From the NCBI GenBank assembly GCA_963738835.1, contig CAVTYH010000005.1:558001-622000 (forward strand): a stretch of 64,000 nucleotides of DNA, given 5' to 3'. Source of the DNA: CAVTYH01 sp963738835. Its GTDB lineage: Bacteria > Planctomycetota > Planctomycetia > Pirellulales > JADZDJ01. The translations under genes and the position numbers were made by a program. Shown here one piece after another: positions 25,381 to 34,613 of this stretch; the stretch's first letter is position 1, and the number at the start of each line of letters is the position of its first letter. The notes beneath the pieces are model-generated. The model had not been told where the DNA came from. It saw nothing but the letters and a program-made list of their open reading frames with translations, and made no database searches.

Positions 25381-26328
25381 TCACGATGCTGTCAGTCCTG
25401 CCATCACTTTGACTAATTCTTTCACGGCATCGACACTTTTTTGAAATGCCGCTTGTTCCTGGGCTGCCAATTTTAATTCAATGACCTTTTCAACCCCGCC
25501 GTGGCCAAGAATGACCGGTACTCCGACAAAAAATCCGCCGACGTTGTATTGCTTGTCACAATAGGCAGCGCAGGGGATCAATCGCTTTTTGTCGCGAACA
25601 ATGGCCTCGACCATTTGCGCGGTCGCCGCCGCAGGTGCGTAATAAGCACTGCCGGTTTTCAGAAGACTGACAATTTCGGCGCCGCCGTTGCGCGTGCGAG
25701 TGATAATTTCTTCGAGCCGCTTGGCATCGATGAGTTGCGCGACCGGAATTCCGCCCACCGACGTGCAACTGGGAATGGGCACCATCGTATCGCCGTGCCC
25801 GCCCATCAGCAGCGCGGAGATGTCTTCCACGCTGACGCCCAGTTCCATTGCTAGAAAAGCACGATAACGAGCTGTATCCAATACACCGGCCTGGCCGACG
25901 ACACGGTTCGGTGGAAAGCCCGTCACTTGCCAGGCGCGTTGCACCATCGCATCGAGCGGATTGCTGACCACAATGACCACCGCATGGGGGCTCGTCTGTT
26001 TGATTTCCGTCGCCACCGAGCCGACAATTTTCGCATTGGTCGACAGCAAATCGTCGCGACTCATGCCCGGTTTGCGGGCAATTCCGGCCGTGATCACCAC
26101 CACATCGCTGTCTTTCGTGTCGGCGTAGTTGGTTGTGCCGACCAGTTTGGAATCGAAGCCGACGATGGGCGATGCCTGCATTAAATCGAGCGCTTTGCCG
26201 GCCGGCATGCCCTCGGTTTGCGGAATGTCCAAGAGCACAATATCGCCCAATTCGGCCGCAGCACACCAATGGGCAGTGGTAGCGCCGACATTTCCGGCGC
26301 CAATGATCGTAATTTTTGCGCGACGCAT
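25381..26328 (-). CDS. mdh: Malate dehydrogenase, LDH-like type
   Basis: NAD-dependent enzyme of the TCA cycle, 315 residues. The N-terminal ITIIGAGNVGATTAHW is the dinucleotide site; VVITAGIARKPGMSRDDLL carries the substrate-loop Arg residues that mark malate rather than lactate specificity; VVSNPLDAM, VVGQAGVLDTARYR and the catalytic His in LLMGGHGDTMVP follow. Stands alone; the flanks are a weak ORF and a hemolysin III gene. Confidence 0.95.
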   Translation of the reverse strand: MRRAKITIIGAGNVGATTAHWCAAAELGDIVLLDIPQTEGMPAGKALDLMQASPIVGFDSKLVGTTNYADTKDSDVVVITAGIARKPGMSRDDLLSTNAKIVGSVATEIKQTSPHAVVIVVSNPLDAMVQRAWQVTGFPPNRVVGQAGVLDTARYRAFLAMELGVSVEDISALLMGGHGDTMVPIPSCTSVGGIPVAQLIDAKRLEEIITRTRNGGAEIVSLLKTGSAYYAPAAATAQMVEAIVRDKKRLIPCAAYCDKQYNVGGFFVGVPVILGHGGVEKVIELKLAAQEQAAFQKSVDAVKELVKVMAGLTAS

Positions 26329-26495
26329 GGTTGATCGTTGATCAGATGAATGATGGGTTACGTGAGTGAGTTAGCAACGTAACTCACTCGCCGCGCTTTG
26401 CAAAGGGGGCGACCAAAACAGCAAAGTTCGAAATTCGAAGATCGAATAAAATTCGAAATTCAGAATCATTCGCATTACGTGGCGCGGTTTGTCGC

Positions 26496-27155
26496 TTATC
26501 TGGCCGGCAACGTAAATCGCAAGATCGCCCAGAATTGGCACGCGGTGCCAGCGATCACCCACAGATGCCACGCTGCATGCAGATAGCGGTGGCGAGTGTC
26601 ATTCATCAGGAACAGCGTGCCGACGGTATAACACACGCCGCCGGCCAGCATCCACCAAAGAACAGGAGTGGGGATCAATTCCAGCATTGCTTTGCCGCCC
26701 ATCAGTGGCAGCCAGCCCAAGAGCAACGGAATTGCGACAGAAGCGCAATCAATTCGATGTCGCAAAAAAAGCTTGCTGACGAACCCGGCCACTGCAATTG
26801 TCCACATAGCTGCTAGCAGAATCCACCACGTGCCGCCGCGCAAAAATGTCGCCGCGATTGGCGTGAAGGTGCCGGCGATGAACAAGTAAATGCAACCTTG
26901 ATCGAGCATCCGGAAAAAATGATTCATGCGCGGTTGCCAAAAAAGATGCGACGCCGTCGAAGCCGCATACACGCCCACCATCGTGGCGGCATATACTGCG
27001 CAAGCGGCGAATTGCCAGCCATCGCCGGCGCCGGCGGCGCGGAGCAGCACTCCAGCAGCGATCAGACTCAGCAGCAACCCGAAGCCATGCGTGATGGAAT
27101 TGGCGATTTCCGTGGCATTCAATCTGCCAGCGGATGCGATGTCTTCCGGCGCCAT
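26496..27155 (-). CDS. Hemolysin III family / PAQR-type membrane protein
   Basis: A 219-residue protein with seven hydrophobic segments. Conserved PAQR/HlyIII motifs are N-S-I-T-H-G-F-G near the N-terminus, STASHLFW, DQGCIYLFIAGTFTP and the C-terminal HAAWHLWVIAG. The three His plus Asp form the metal site seen in the superfamily. The physiological role in bacteria is unclear; hemolysis was reported for one homologue. Probably a single-gene unit. Confidence 0.88.
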   Translation of the reverse strand: MAPEDIASAGRLNATEIANSITHGFGLLLSLIAAGVLLRAAGAGDGWQFAACAVYAATMVGVYAASTASHLFWQPRMNHFFRMLDQGCIYLFIAGTFTPIAATFLRGGTWWILLAAMWTIAVAGFVSKLFLRHRIDCASVAIPLLLGWLPLMGGKAMLELIPTPVLWWMLAGGVCYTVGTLFLMNDTRHRYLHAAWHLWVIAGTACQFWAILRFTLPAR

Positions 27156-27394
27156 ATCAATTGCGGTTCAGAGTTGGATTCGCACACTTCGGTCGGTAGG
27201 ACGGTGGGTAAACCAGGCATCACTGCAATTGACCGATTTGCTCTTGGATTAGTCCGTACCCCTAATCTTTCGGCTTTTTGATCCTTGCTGACGTTATCGT
27301 TTTCACGGGCGCCATCTATGTCAAGCTGTGGCTTGGCCCTTGGCGCGAATTCGTACCCTGATTGACAATCTTTTTACAAAACTTTGATCGACGC

Positions 27395-27425
27395 TTGACT
27401 CTCCCGTTAGAGGAGGCTTTAGCAT
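27395..27425 (+). promoter_or_regulatory. MerR-type promoter/operator
   Basis: TTGACT at 27395-27400 and TAGCAT at 27420-27425 are separated by 19 bp, the overlong spacer typical of MerR-controlled promoters. The spacer with flanking bases forms an imperfect dyad, ACTCTCC-CGTTA-GAGGAGGCT. It points at the adjacent MerR gene, so autoregulation by DNA distortion is likely. Confidence 0.65.
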
Positions 27426-27500
27426 TCGCGTCCAGGAAGCGCGATTCGTTTCCGCGGCTTGCAGTGCGAACTTTGGCGTCCCGAGTTTTGTGAGGTCTGC

Positions 27501-28318
27501 ATGTTTCCGATCGGCGAGTTTTCCAAAATCACGGGCCTGACGGTCAAAGCCTTGCGCTTTTACCACGAGCAAGGTTTGCTGGCGACGTCGGCGATCGACG
27601 ATCTGACCGGCTATCGATATTACGACGCCGGCAAGATCGAAGTGGCCCGCGTCATTCGCCAGCTGCGCGAATTGGATTTCTCGCTGCCTGAGATTGCGGA
27701 AATCGTGGTCAACTGCTGCGACGAAAGCGATCTCGTCGACCATTTGCAGCGGCAAAAGAAAAACCTGGCAGCCAAAGCAGAGCACTTCCGGCAGATTGAA
27801 TCGCGATTGGATCAATTCATCCGCGAACAACCGGAAGCGAGAAGTATCATGAAAATAGCCACGTTTGAAGTTCAGGAAAAAGCTGTTGAGTCGATGCGAA
27901 TTGCTGGCCTGCGCATGACAGGCCGCTACAGTGATTGCGGCCAAGGGTTTTCGCAGATCGGCCGCAGACTGGGTCGTTACCTCAGCGGCCCATGTTTTCT
28001 CTTGCACTACGACACCGAGTACAAAGAAGAAGATGCCGATTTCGAAGCTTGCTTTCCGCTGCGCCCGGCGCAAACGACAAAGCCGCCGATGGCATTTCGA
28101 TCCGTCAGCTTCCCGGCGGCCGCTGCGTCTCGCTGCTGCACAAAGGGCCGTACGAACAATTGGGCAGGTCGTACGAAAAGATTCTGACCTACATCAAATC
28201 GAAGGGCTACGAATTGGAAATGCCCACGCGCGAGATCTATCTGAAAGGCCCGGGGATGATTTTGAAGGGCAATCCCAAGAAATATCTGACGGAGATTCAG
28301 ATGCTGCTAAAAGCTTGA
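27501..28318 (+). CDS. MerR family regulator with GyrI-like effector domain (one frameshift)
   Basis: N-terminal MerR DNA-binding domain: MFPIGEFSKITGLTVKALRF, Y-H-E-Q-G-L-L, GYRYYDAGKI, then a coiled coil to residue 110. A GyrI-like ligand domain follows: M-R-I-A-G-L-R-M-T-G-R-Y-S-D, Y-D-T-E-Y-K-E-E-D-A-D-F-E-A-C-F-P-L, then in the next frame GISIRQLPGGRCVSLLHKGP and Y-L-K-G-P-G-M-I-L-K-G-N-P-K-K-Y-L-T-E. The switch is near 28068; one more G in the CCGG joins L-R-P-G-A-N-D-K. Restored length is about 272. Such proteins bind small, often cationic or drug-like ligands. GAGG precedes the ATG; a MerR-type promoter lies 75 nt upstream. Confidence 0.82.
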
Positions 28319-28341
28319 TCGCGGCGCCGTCCCACAGCAGC

Positions 28342-29373
28342 TTAAATTCGCTTCCATGCCTGGCTCACGCGCAAATCGCGCGAAGCAAAAGCGTTGACCA
28401 GCCACAACCAGAGGAATTCCCCGACGAACGTAATGATGTTCGACAGCAAAACGAGCCACATCATGAATCGGCTGGTCGGAGTAATCGCCAAATTGGCAAT
28501 CAAGCACCAGAACGTCAGCGCGCCGACCACGCCAGCGTAGATGATCGGTTGCATCTTAATGTTTTCGCGGCCAAGACGTATTTGCACGTTGGCCAGAAAG
28601 AAGCCGAACAGAATGAGCGAGGTGGCACTCGCCAGGCTGACAATAATCATCGTTGCGGTTGGCGAGATCATTCGCGTCCACGAGCCCGGCTGCGGGCTAC
28701 CGATGATTCCAAAAAATCCCAGCGAGACCACAATCAGGATTGTCAGCACGCAAATGCCAGCGGCCGACGCGGCGCCGATCAGCAGCCGTCGATCTAAGGG
28801 CCAGGCGAGCAAGCACACGATCCAACCAGTGGCCAGACCCGCCCAGCCCAAGAACATTCCGACGCCGCCCCACAGCGCGAGCACTAAGAGAACTTGCCCT
28901 GTGTTAGCAGGGTTGTTCGAGAGCACAATCCCAATCACGGCCAAGCTAATCAAGCTACACGAAATCCATTCCAACAAGAGCGCGATCTCTGTCGTTTTAA
29001 GCGCGGCCTGCAATGCAAACCAATGTTTCGATTCAATCTCTGCGCTGGCGTTGGAGGTTGCGCCATACTGACTCTCGCCGAATCCAGGCGAGTTGGCTTG
29101 TGGCGGCAGCGCAAATTCGTCGTCCATGGTCGAAGCGAACAGTGAAGCACGCGGATGAGTTGGCGAATAATGGCCACTCACGGGTTGCCGTGCGGCTGCC
29201 GCTTCGCGTGGTTGCGAGACCGGCGGCGGCGCCGGCGCAACGCTGGCCGGTGTGGCGAGGCCAGGAACAACGATGTCCGATTTGCACGCCGGGCATTTGC
29301 CCACGCGGCCAGCCTGGCTCTCGGGAGCCCGCAACTTTTTCCTACAGGCGGCGCATTGCACTTCGATGGCCAT
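28342..29373 (-). CDS. Zinc-ribbon multi-pass membrane protein, planctomycete-type hypothetical
   Basis: The 343-residue protein begins with a rubredoxin-like zinc ribbon: Q-C-A-A-C-R-K-K-L-R-A-P and G-K-C-P-A-C-K (residues 7-30). A Pro/Ala-rich linker runs to about residue 115, then six or so hydrophobic helices from residue 130 to 330. Proteins with this N-terminal ribbon and variable membrane parts are abundant in planctomycetes, with no assigned function. It converges with the MerR gene, 23 bp apart. Confidence 0.65.
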   Translation of the reverse strand: MAIEVQCAACRKKLRAPESQAGRVGKCPACKSDIVVPGLATPASVAPAPPPVSQPREAAAARQPVSGHYSPTHPRASLFASTMDDEFALPPQANSPGFGESQYGATSNASAEIESKHWFALQAALKTTEIALLLEWISCSLISLAVIGIVLSNNPANTGQVLLVLALWGGVGMFLGWAGLATGWIVCLLAWPLDRRLLIGAASAAGICVLTILIVVSLGFFGIIGSPQPGSWTRMISPTATMIIVSLASATSLILFGFFLANVQIRLGRENIKMQPIIYAGVVGALTFWCLIANLAITPTSRFMMWLVLLSNIITFVGEFLWLWLVNAFASRDLRVSQAWKRI

Positions 29374-29750
29374 GATGCCCTCCGAGCTAAGAACGCTCAG
29401 TTTTTTGCGGACGACGAGAGTCTCATGGTACTTCCCGGCCGTTCTTTAAGCCAGCAAAGCGGTAAAACCGTGGTTTTCACGGTTGCTTGTGTGGTTATTA
29501 GCCCACCTTATAATGGAATTAGAGGCATTATCGTCGGAGGTGAGCGGCATCCACCGAAACCGTTGGGGGACTAGCGTTGCTGCCGGCTCGCACTGTTACT
29601 CGGCGGACCCGGAACTCCCGTTGAGGTTGCGCCGCTGGAGAGCGGAGCTTCACGGTGGCTGATGGCGGTCAAGGTGGTCGGGTTTTCGACCGCGGCACCA
29701 ACTCGACTTTGAAGGACACGATATTTAGTCCGCTCGGCGGCACAAACTGC

Positions 29751-32700
29751 ATGGTTGCAAAACGTATCCGTTTCTTGCTCGTCATCATCGCAGGAGCGAT
29801 CTCGCTGTCGGCTGCGCTATTGGCCGGCCGCGTCCAAGCTGCCGACGATCCGCGAAAGTTTGTTGACGCGCTGCGCGAACGGCGGTATCTCGACACGGCA
29901 GCCGAGTATCTTAACGGACTGGCGGCCAATCCGAATCTGGCCTCCGACACGAAGAAAATCGTCCCCTACGAGCAGGCCCTGGTGTTGATCGATACCGCCG
30001 CCGGCGACCGCGATCCGCAAACTCGCGACCAGCGGCTTAGCGAGGCGCAAGCCAGACTCAGAGAATTTCTCGCCGCCAGTGCCGATCACGAACTAGGGGC
30101 TGCCGCGCCGATCGGCTAGCCAGTTTGTTGCGATACCGCGCCGGCACGCTGCAAGCGCGAGCCGATAGCTCGCCTGCCGAACAATCTGCGGCCCGGAAAC
30201 AAGTCCAGGCATTGTATGCCGAGGCGCGAGCGGTGTTTCAGGATTCTGCCAAACGACTTCGAGCACAATTGGATGCGCTTCCCAAGGGCGAATCGCAAAA
30301 AGAACAGCGTGAACAATTGGGCGGACAGTGGCTGGGTGCGAGCCTGAATGTCGGTCGCACGACGTTCGAAATGGCCCTCATTGAAGAGCCGCACAGCGAC
30401 AAGCGCAAGCAGTTGCTGACCGAAGCGGCCGAACAGTGCGGCAAGCTCTATGAAAATTATCCGCAGCGCTTGGCAGGCTTGACCGCGCGAGTGTACGAAG
30501 GGCGCTGCTATGCCGAACGCGGCGACACGAAACAGGCGCTCGAAGCCTTCAACAACGTGATTGTCGATTTGCCCGATGGCGATACGGCGTTTCGATCGTT
30601 GAAAACGCAGGCCCTGAAGTACGCCGTCGAGCTGTGGCTGGCCGACAAAGATTACGCCAAGGCGGTTGACAAATCGGCCGCCTGGGCCAAGTCCGCACGT
30701 GGCGCCGAATTGCAAGATGCTGATTGGCTGGCGCTCAAGCTGTCGTCGGCGCAGGCACTCGTCGGTTTGGCCGGCACGCTGCCGACCAACGACGAAAAGA
30801 TTGCCGGATATCTGGCCGATGCCCGCGCATTCGCGCTGGATGTTTTGAAATCGAGAAACGCAGAATTACAAGGACCAGCCAGCATATTGTTGACGCAGCT
30901 CGGTCGACCTGCAGAAGCGACGAACACCACCGGGCCACCGATGACGTCGAAAGGCCACCTTCAACTGACGTCGGAAACTCAGGAAACATCTTCCGCATCG
31001 TACGCTGCCCAAGCGGCGGAAATCAAAACCTTCGACGCGGCCTATGAAAAAGCCTCTGACGCGGCCGACGAAATCAAAACGGCGCAGCTCGAAATCAGTT
31101 TTGCCCAGCAAGACAAAACGGCGGACGCCAAACAACTGGCCGAGCTGAAAGCCACGATCGAAAAGAAGCGTGACGAATCGTTCGCCTTCTGCCAACGGGC
31201 CATCAATCTTGCGGATGAGAAAACCGATTTGGAGAAGCTCAACCTCGTTCGTTACTTGCTAAGTTATTTCCATTACGCGAAAGGCAATTACGACGATGCG
31301 GCGGTCATCGGCGAGACGATTGCCAGAAAACATCCCAAGGCCACCAATGCCCGCGATGCTGCACGTGTTGCTTTGGCGGCGCTCGATGCCACGTATCGCC
31401 AACGCAAACAGGCCGAGCAAGATGTGTCATTTGAATCGGCGAAACTGCTGGACTTGATCGATTACATCATCAAGACCTGGCCCGACCAACCGGAAGCCGG
31501 TGTGGCGTCGGAATTGCTCGTGAATCTTTACACCTCTACCGGCGAATACGACAAAGCGTCGGCAGCACTCAATCGCCTGCCGGAAAACTCTCCGGCTCGA
31601 ACCGAAGCGCAACTGAAATATGGTCAGGCCCTATGGGGAAAGTATCTGCGCACGTTGCAACAATCGCGCGAGCAAAAGGCGGCGACAAACTCGTCGTTTG
31701 ACGATCCAAAGACGAAGCAAGAGCTCGATGCGCTGTCGAAAGAGGCCCAAACAGCCTTGGAAAGCGGCGTCGCAGGACTGCGCAAACTGGACGATGTGAC
31801 CGATCGCGGCGTCGTGGCTACCGTTTCACTGGCGCAGCTGTACGAAAATGCTTCCCAGTCCGACAAGGCCATCACGCTGCTCGAAGACCCGAAAATCGGT
31901 CCGCTGACGCTCGTGAAGCGCAAGCATCCGGCCACACAAACCGAAGGCGTGGCGGCCGAAATCTACAAGGTCGCCCTCCGCTCTTACATCGATTCCGAGC
32001 CGCAACAGCTCGATAAAGCCACCGCTTCGATGGATGCGCTGGAAAAAATTTACGCGCAAGATCCGCAAGGCTCGGCCGGGCTCACGCAACTGCTAGTCGG
32101 CATCGCCGTCGATTTGAAACAGCAACTAGAAGAATTGGCACGCCAGGGAGATGCCGCGCGGCAAGCCCGCTTGACCAAGGCGTTCGATAAGTTTCTGAGC
32201 CGCATTCCCGCGCACGGCGCGTCCGTCGATTTCAAGACGCTCAACTGGGTCGGTGTCACGTACGACAGTCTCGCAGGCGGTTTGACCAGCGGAAGCACCA
32301 ACCTGGTTCCCGAGGCCAATTCTTACTACCGGCAGGCCATCAAAGCGTATGAAGAGATTGTTGCCCGCGCGAAGGCCGATCCGAACTTTGCTCCCGCCGA
32401 TCGGATGCCGGCGGTCAAGCGGAATTTGGCGGTCGATTACCGCAGCGTCGGCGAATATGAAAAGGCAACCACATTGCTGGCGGAAATGCTGAAATCGAAA
32501 CCGTTCCTGCTCCCAATTCAGGTCGAAGCCGCACGCACTTATCAAGTTCGCGGCGCGGCTCAAGACCCCACGTTCTATGTGCGGGCTATCGAAGGGGGCG
32601 ATAAGCCGGAAACCTCCGGCATTTGGGGTTGGGGGAAACTGGCTGTGCAAACTTCGCGCGATCCGCGCTTTCGCGACATCTTCCACGAAGCCCGCTACAA

Positions 32701-32950
32701 CCTGACGGTCTGTCGCAAGAGCTTCGCCGAAGCCAGCGATAAGCCCGAAGTGAAAAAAGTTGCTTTCGAAAAAGCCAAAAACGATATTCGCAATACGCTG
32801 CAGTTCGATTCAACCTTGGGCGGCGACAAATGGAAGCCGCAATACGAAAGCTTGCTCAAAGAAATTCAAACCGGATTGTCCGAAGACCCAATCGGGCTGG
32901 CCGGAATTCAGAATACGGCCGGCAACACGAAGGACGCCTCGAAACGTTGA
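29751..32950 (+). CDS. Large secreted tetratricopeptide-repeat protein (one frameshift)
   Basis: The start at 29751 gives M-V-A-K-R-I-R-F-L-L-V-I-I-A-G-A-I-S, a signal peptide with a cleavage-like V-Q-A-A. The first frame stops at 30119 after S-A-D-H-E-L-G-A-A-A; the next frame carries on as L-A-S-L-L-R-Y-R-A-G-T, continuous if one base is added in GCCGCGCC near 30105. The remaining ~940 residues are alpha-helical TPR-like repeats (A-x-x-Y-x-x-G-x-x-Y-x-x-A-x-x), for example YLLSYFHYAKGNYDDAAVIG. It probably sits in the periplasm. A second, smaller TPR protein follows 89 bp downstream on the same strand. Confidence 0.75.
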
Positions 32951-33039
32951 TTCAACAGAAACCTCGGATGATCACGGATAACGATCCGAGGAATCCGCGG
33001 TCTCAGCTCAAAAACACAAGACGTTAGTGAATTCTTATC

Positions 33040-34089
33040 ATGATCCATTGTTCGTTCCCTCTTGTTCCGCGGTTTCTTCTCCCGGCGGTTCTCTTGCTGG
33101 CTTGCTGTGCAAACAGTTGGGCCCAAGGCGAGTACTATCGCGTGCATTTGCTCAACGGCACCACGGTTCCAGGTCGCATCGGCGAGGTCACCAAAGATAC
33201 GGTTGCCCTTAATTCCACTCCGCCGAGAACGTTTCAGGTCAACGAAATTAAATATCTGCAAATCCCCGGTGAGCCGCGCGATTTGATGGACGCCCGCAAT
33301 GCAGCAATCGATGGGCATTACGAAGACGTGCTGGCGGCGCTCGACAAAATTCCCCCTGTGCAATTGAGCAACGAAACGGTGCGGCAAGACGTCGATTTTT
33401 ACCGCGCCCTGGCCTCCGCCCGCCTGGCCGCCTGCGGAACCGGCGATGCCGCCAAAGCCGGCAGCGCGCTGGTGGCGTTCATCAACGCCAACAAGGACAG
33501 CTATCATTTTTATGAAGCGAACGAGGCGGTTGGCGATTTGCTGGTGACCATCGGCCGCTATGATCAGGCGCCAACCTACTACGGCGCTTTGGCAGCTGCA
33601 CCCTGGCCCGATTACAAGATGCGCGGAGCGGTGTTGCTGGGTCGCGCGCTCCAATCGCAAGGCAAGCACGAAGAAGCGCTGCGACAATTCGAAACGGCGC
33701 TAGCTACCGATGCCAAGGGCAAGGCCGCGGAATCGCAATTGCTGGCGGCACGCATCGGCAAGGCAAAAAGCCTCATCGAATTGGGACGCGGCAAGGAAGG
33801 TGTTCAATTGCTAAATGAAGCCATCGATCAAGCGGCATCCGAGAACAACTATGTTTATGCCCTGGCCTACAACGCGCTCGGCGCCGCCTATCTGAAAATG
33901 AACCAGCCCAAAGACGCGCTCTACGCCTATCTCCACGTAGATACGCTGTACAACCAGATGCCCGATCAGCATGCCGAGGCGCTCTATCATCTCAAGGACC
34001 TGTGGACGCAGTTGGGCAAGGCTGATCGGGCCAAACAAGCGGCTGACATGCTCAAGTCGCGCTATCCGTCGAGTCCGTGGAATAAGTAG
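33040..34089 (+). CDS. Secreted TPR protein
   Basis: The 349-residue protein starts with a signal peptide (F-L-L-P-A-V-L-L-L-A-C-C-A-N-S-W-A, residues 12-28; the Cys pair could also suggest a lipoprotein but the box is not canonical). Then comes a small beta domain with V-H-L-L-N-G-T-T-V-P-G-R-I-G and four or more TPR-like repeats from residue 75, such as GRALQSQGKHEEALRQFETA and ALGAAYLKMNQPKDALYAYL. Likely works with the preceding TPR protein in the periplasm. Its TAG stop is the first three bases of a palindromic element. Confidence 0.75.
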   Translation: MIHCSFPLVPRFLLPAVLLLACCANSWAQGEYYRVHLLNGTTVPGRIGEVTKDTVALNSTPPRTFQVNEIKYLQIPGEPRDLMDARNAAIDGHYEDVLAALDKIPPVQLSNETVRQDVDFYRALASARLAACGTGDAAKAGSALVAFINANKDSYHFYEANEAVGDLLVTIGRYDQAPTYYGALAAAPWPDYKMRGAVLLGRALQSQGKHEEALRQFETALATDAKGKAAESQLLAARIGKAKSLIELGRGKEGVQLLNEAIDQAASENNYVYALAYNALGAAYLKMNQPKDALYAYLHVDTLYNQMPDQHAEALYHLKDLWTQLGKADRAKQAADMLKSRYPSSPWNK

Positions 34090-34190
34090 CCGAGTCTCTC
34101 CGAGACTCGGAAGCGGTTCTACAGAACTCGTCTTTCTTTCTCGCGGGTCAGCCATCAAAGCCTACTCCGAGTTTCGGAGAAACTCGGCTA
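34087..34190. repeat. Paired-hairpin TAGCCGAG element
   Basis: The left unit (34087-34110) is TAG followed by CCGAGTCTC-TC-CGAGACTCGG-like hairpin sequence; the right unit (34167-34190) is CCGAGTTTC-GGA-GAAACTCGG then CTA. The two units are inverted copies of each other and each is itself a hairpin. The left copy provides the stop of the TPR gene; the right copy ends 8 bp before the PadR promoter, so it may also act as a bidirectional transcription block. Confidence 0.7.
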
Positions 34191-34198
34191 TGTAGCAC

Positions 34199-34227
34199 TT
34201 GACACTTATCCCTAGCTTGTCTATAAA
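34199..34227 (+). promoter_or_regulatory. Consensus promoter giving a probably leaderless PadR mRNA
   Basis: TTGACA at 34199-34204, 17-bp spacer, TATAAA at 34222-34227. The PadR ATG starts at 34235, 7 nt after the -10 box, where transcription would be expected to begin. Confidence 0.8.
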
Positions 34228-34234
34228 TAACCGC

Positions 34235-34579
34235 ATGGAAACCATCAACGGCGATAAATTACGGGGCCACTTGGAAGCGATGGTGCTGGCGACCCTAGAA
34301 CAGGGCGAAGCACATGGGCTACAGATTTTGGAACGCCTGGACGAAGCCGGTTGTGGACTTTTGCGGCTGAAAGAAGGTTCGCTCTACCCGGCCTTGTATC
34401 GTTTGGAAGCGGATGGCCAGGTGCATTCCGATTGGGAAACCGAATCGCACGGCCGCCGCGGGGCGCGACGCAGAATTTATCGTCTGACCGCCAAAGGCAA
34501 ACGGCAACTCGCCAAGCAACGTGGCGAGTGGAAAACGTTTGTCTCGATTTTGGAAGGCATTTTAGCCGCGCCGGCGTAA
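34235..34579 (+). CDS. PadR family transcriptional regulator
   Basis: The 114-residue winged-helix protein has the PadR pattern: HLEAMVLATLEQGEAHGLQI, G-S-L-Y-P-A-L-Y-R-L-E-A-D-G, and R-R-I-Y-R-L-T-A-K-G-K-R-Q-L. There is no room for a 5' leader or ribosome binding site between its promoter and the ATG. It lies 34 bp before a membrane protein with Clp_N repeats and a HAAS-like domain; PadR genes are commonly paired with HAAS-type membrane proteins that control or are controlled by the repressor. Confidence 0.9.
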   Translation: METINGDKLRGHLEAMVLATLEQGEAHGLQILERLDEAGCGLLRLKEGSLYPALYRLEADGQVHSDWETESHGRRGARRRIYRLTAKGKRQLAKQRGEWKTFVSILEGILAAPA

Positions 34580-34613
34580 CCGAAGTTTTCGTACGACTCA
34601 CGGAGAGCATTTC

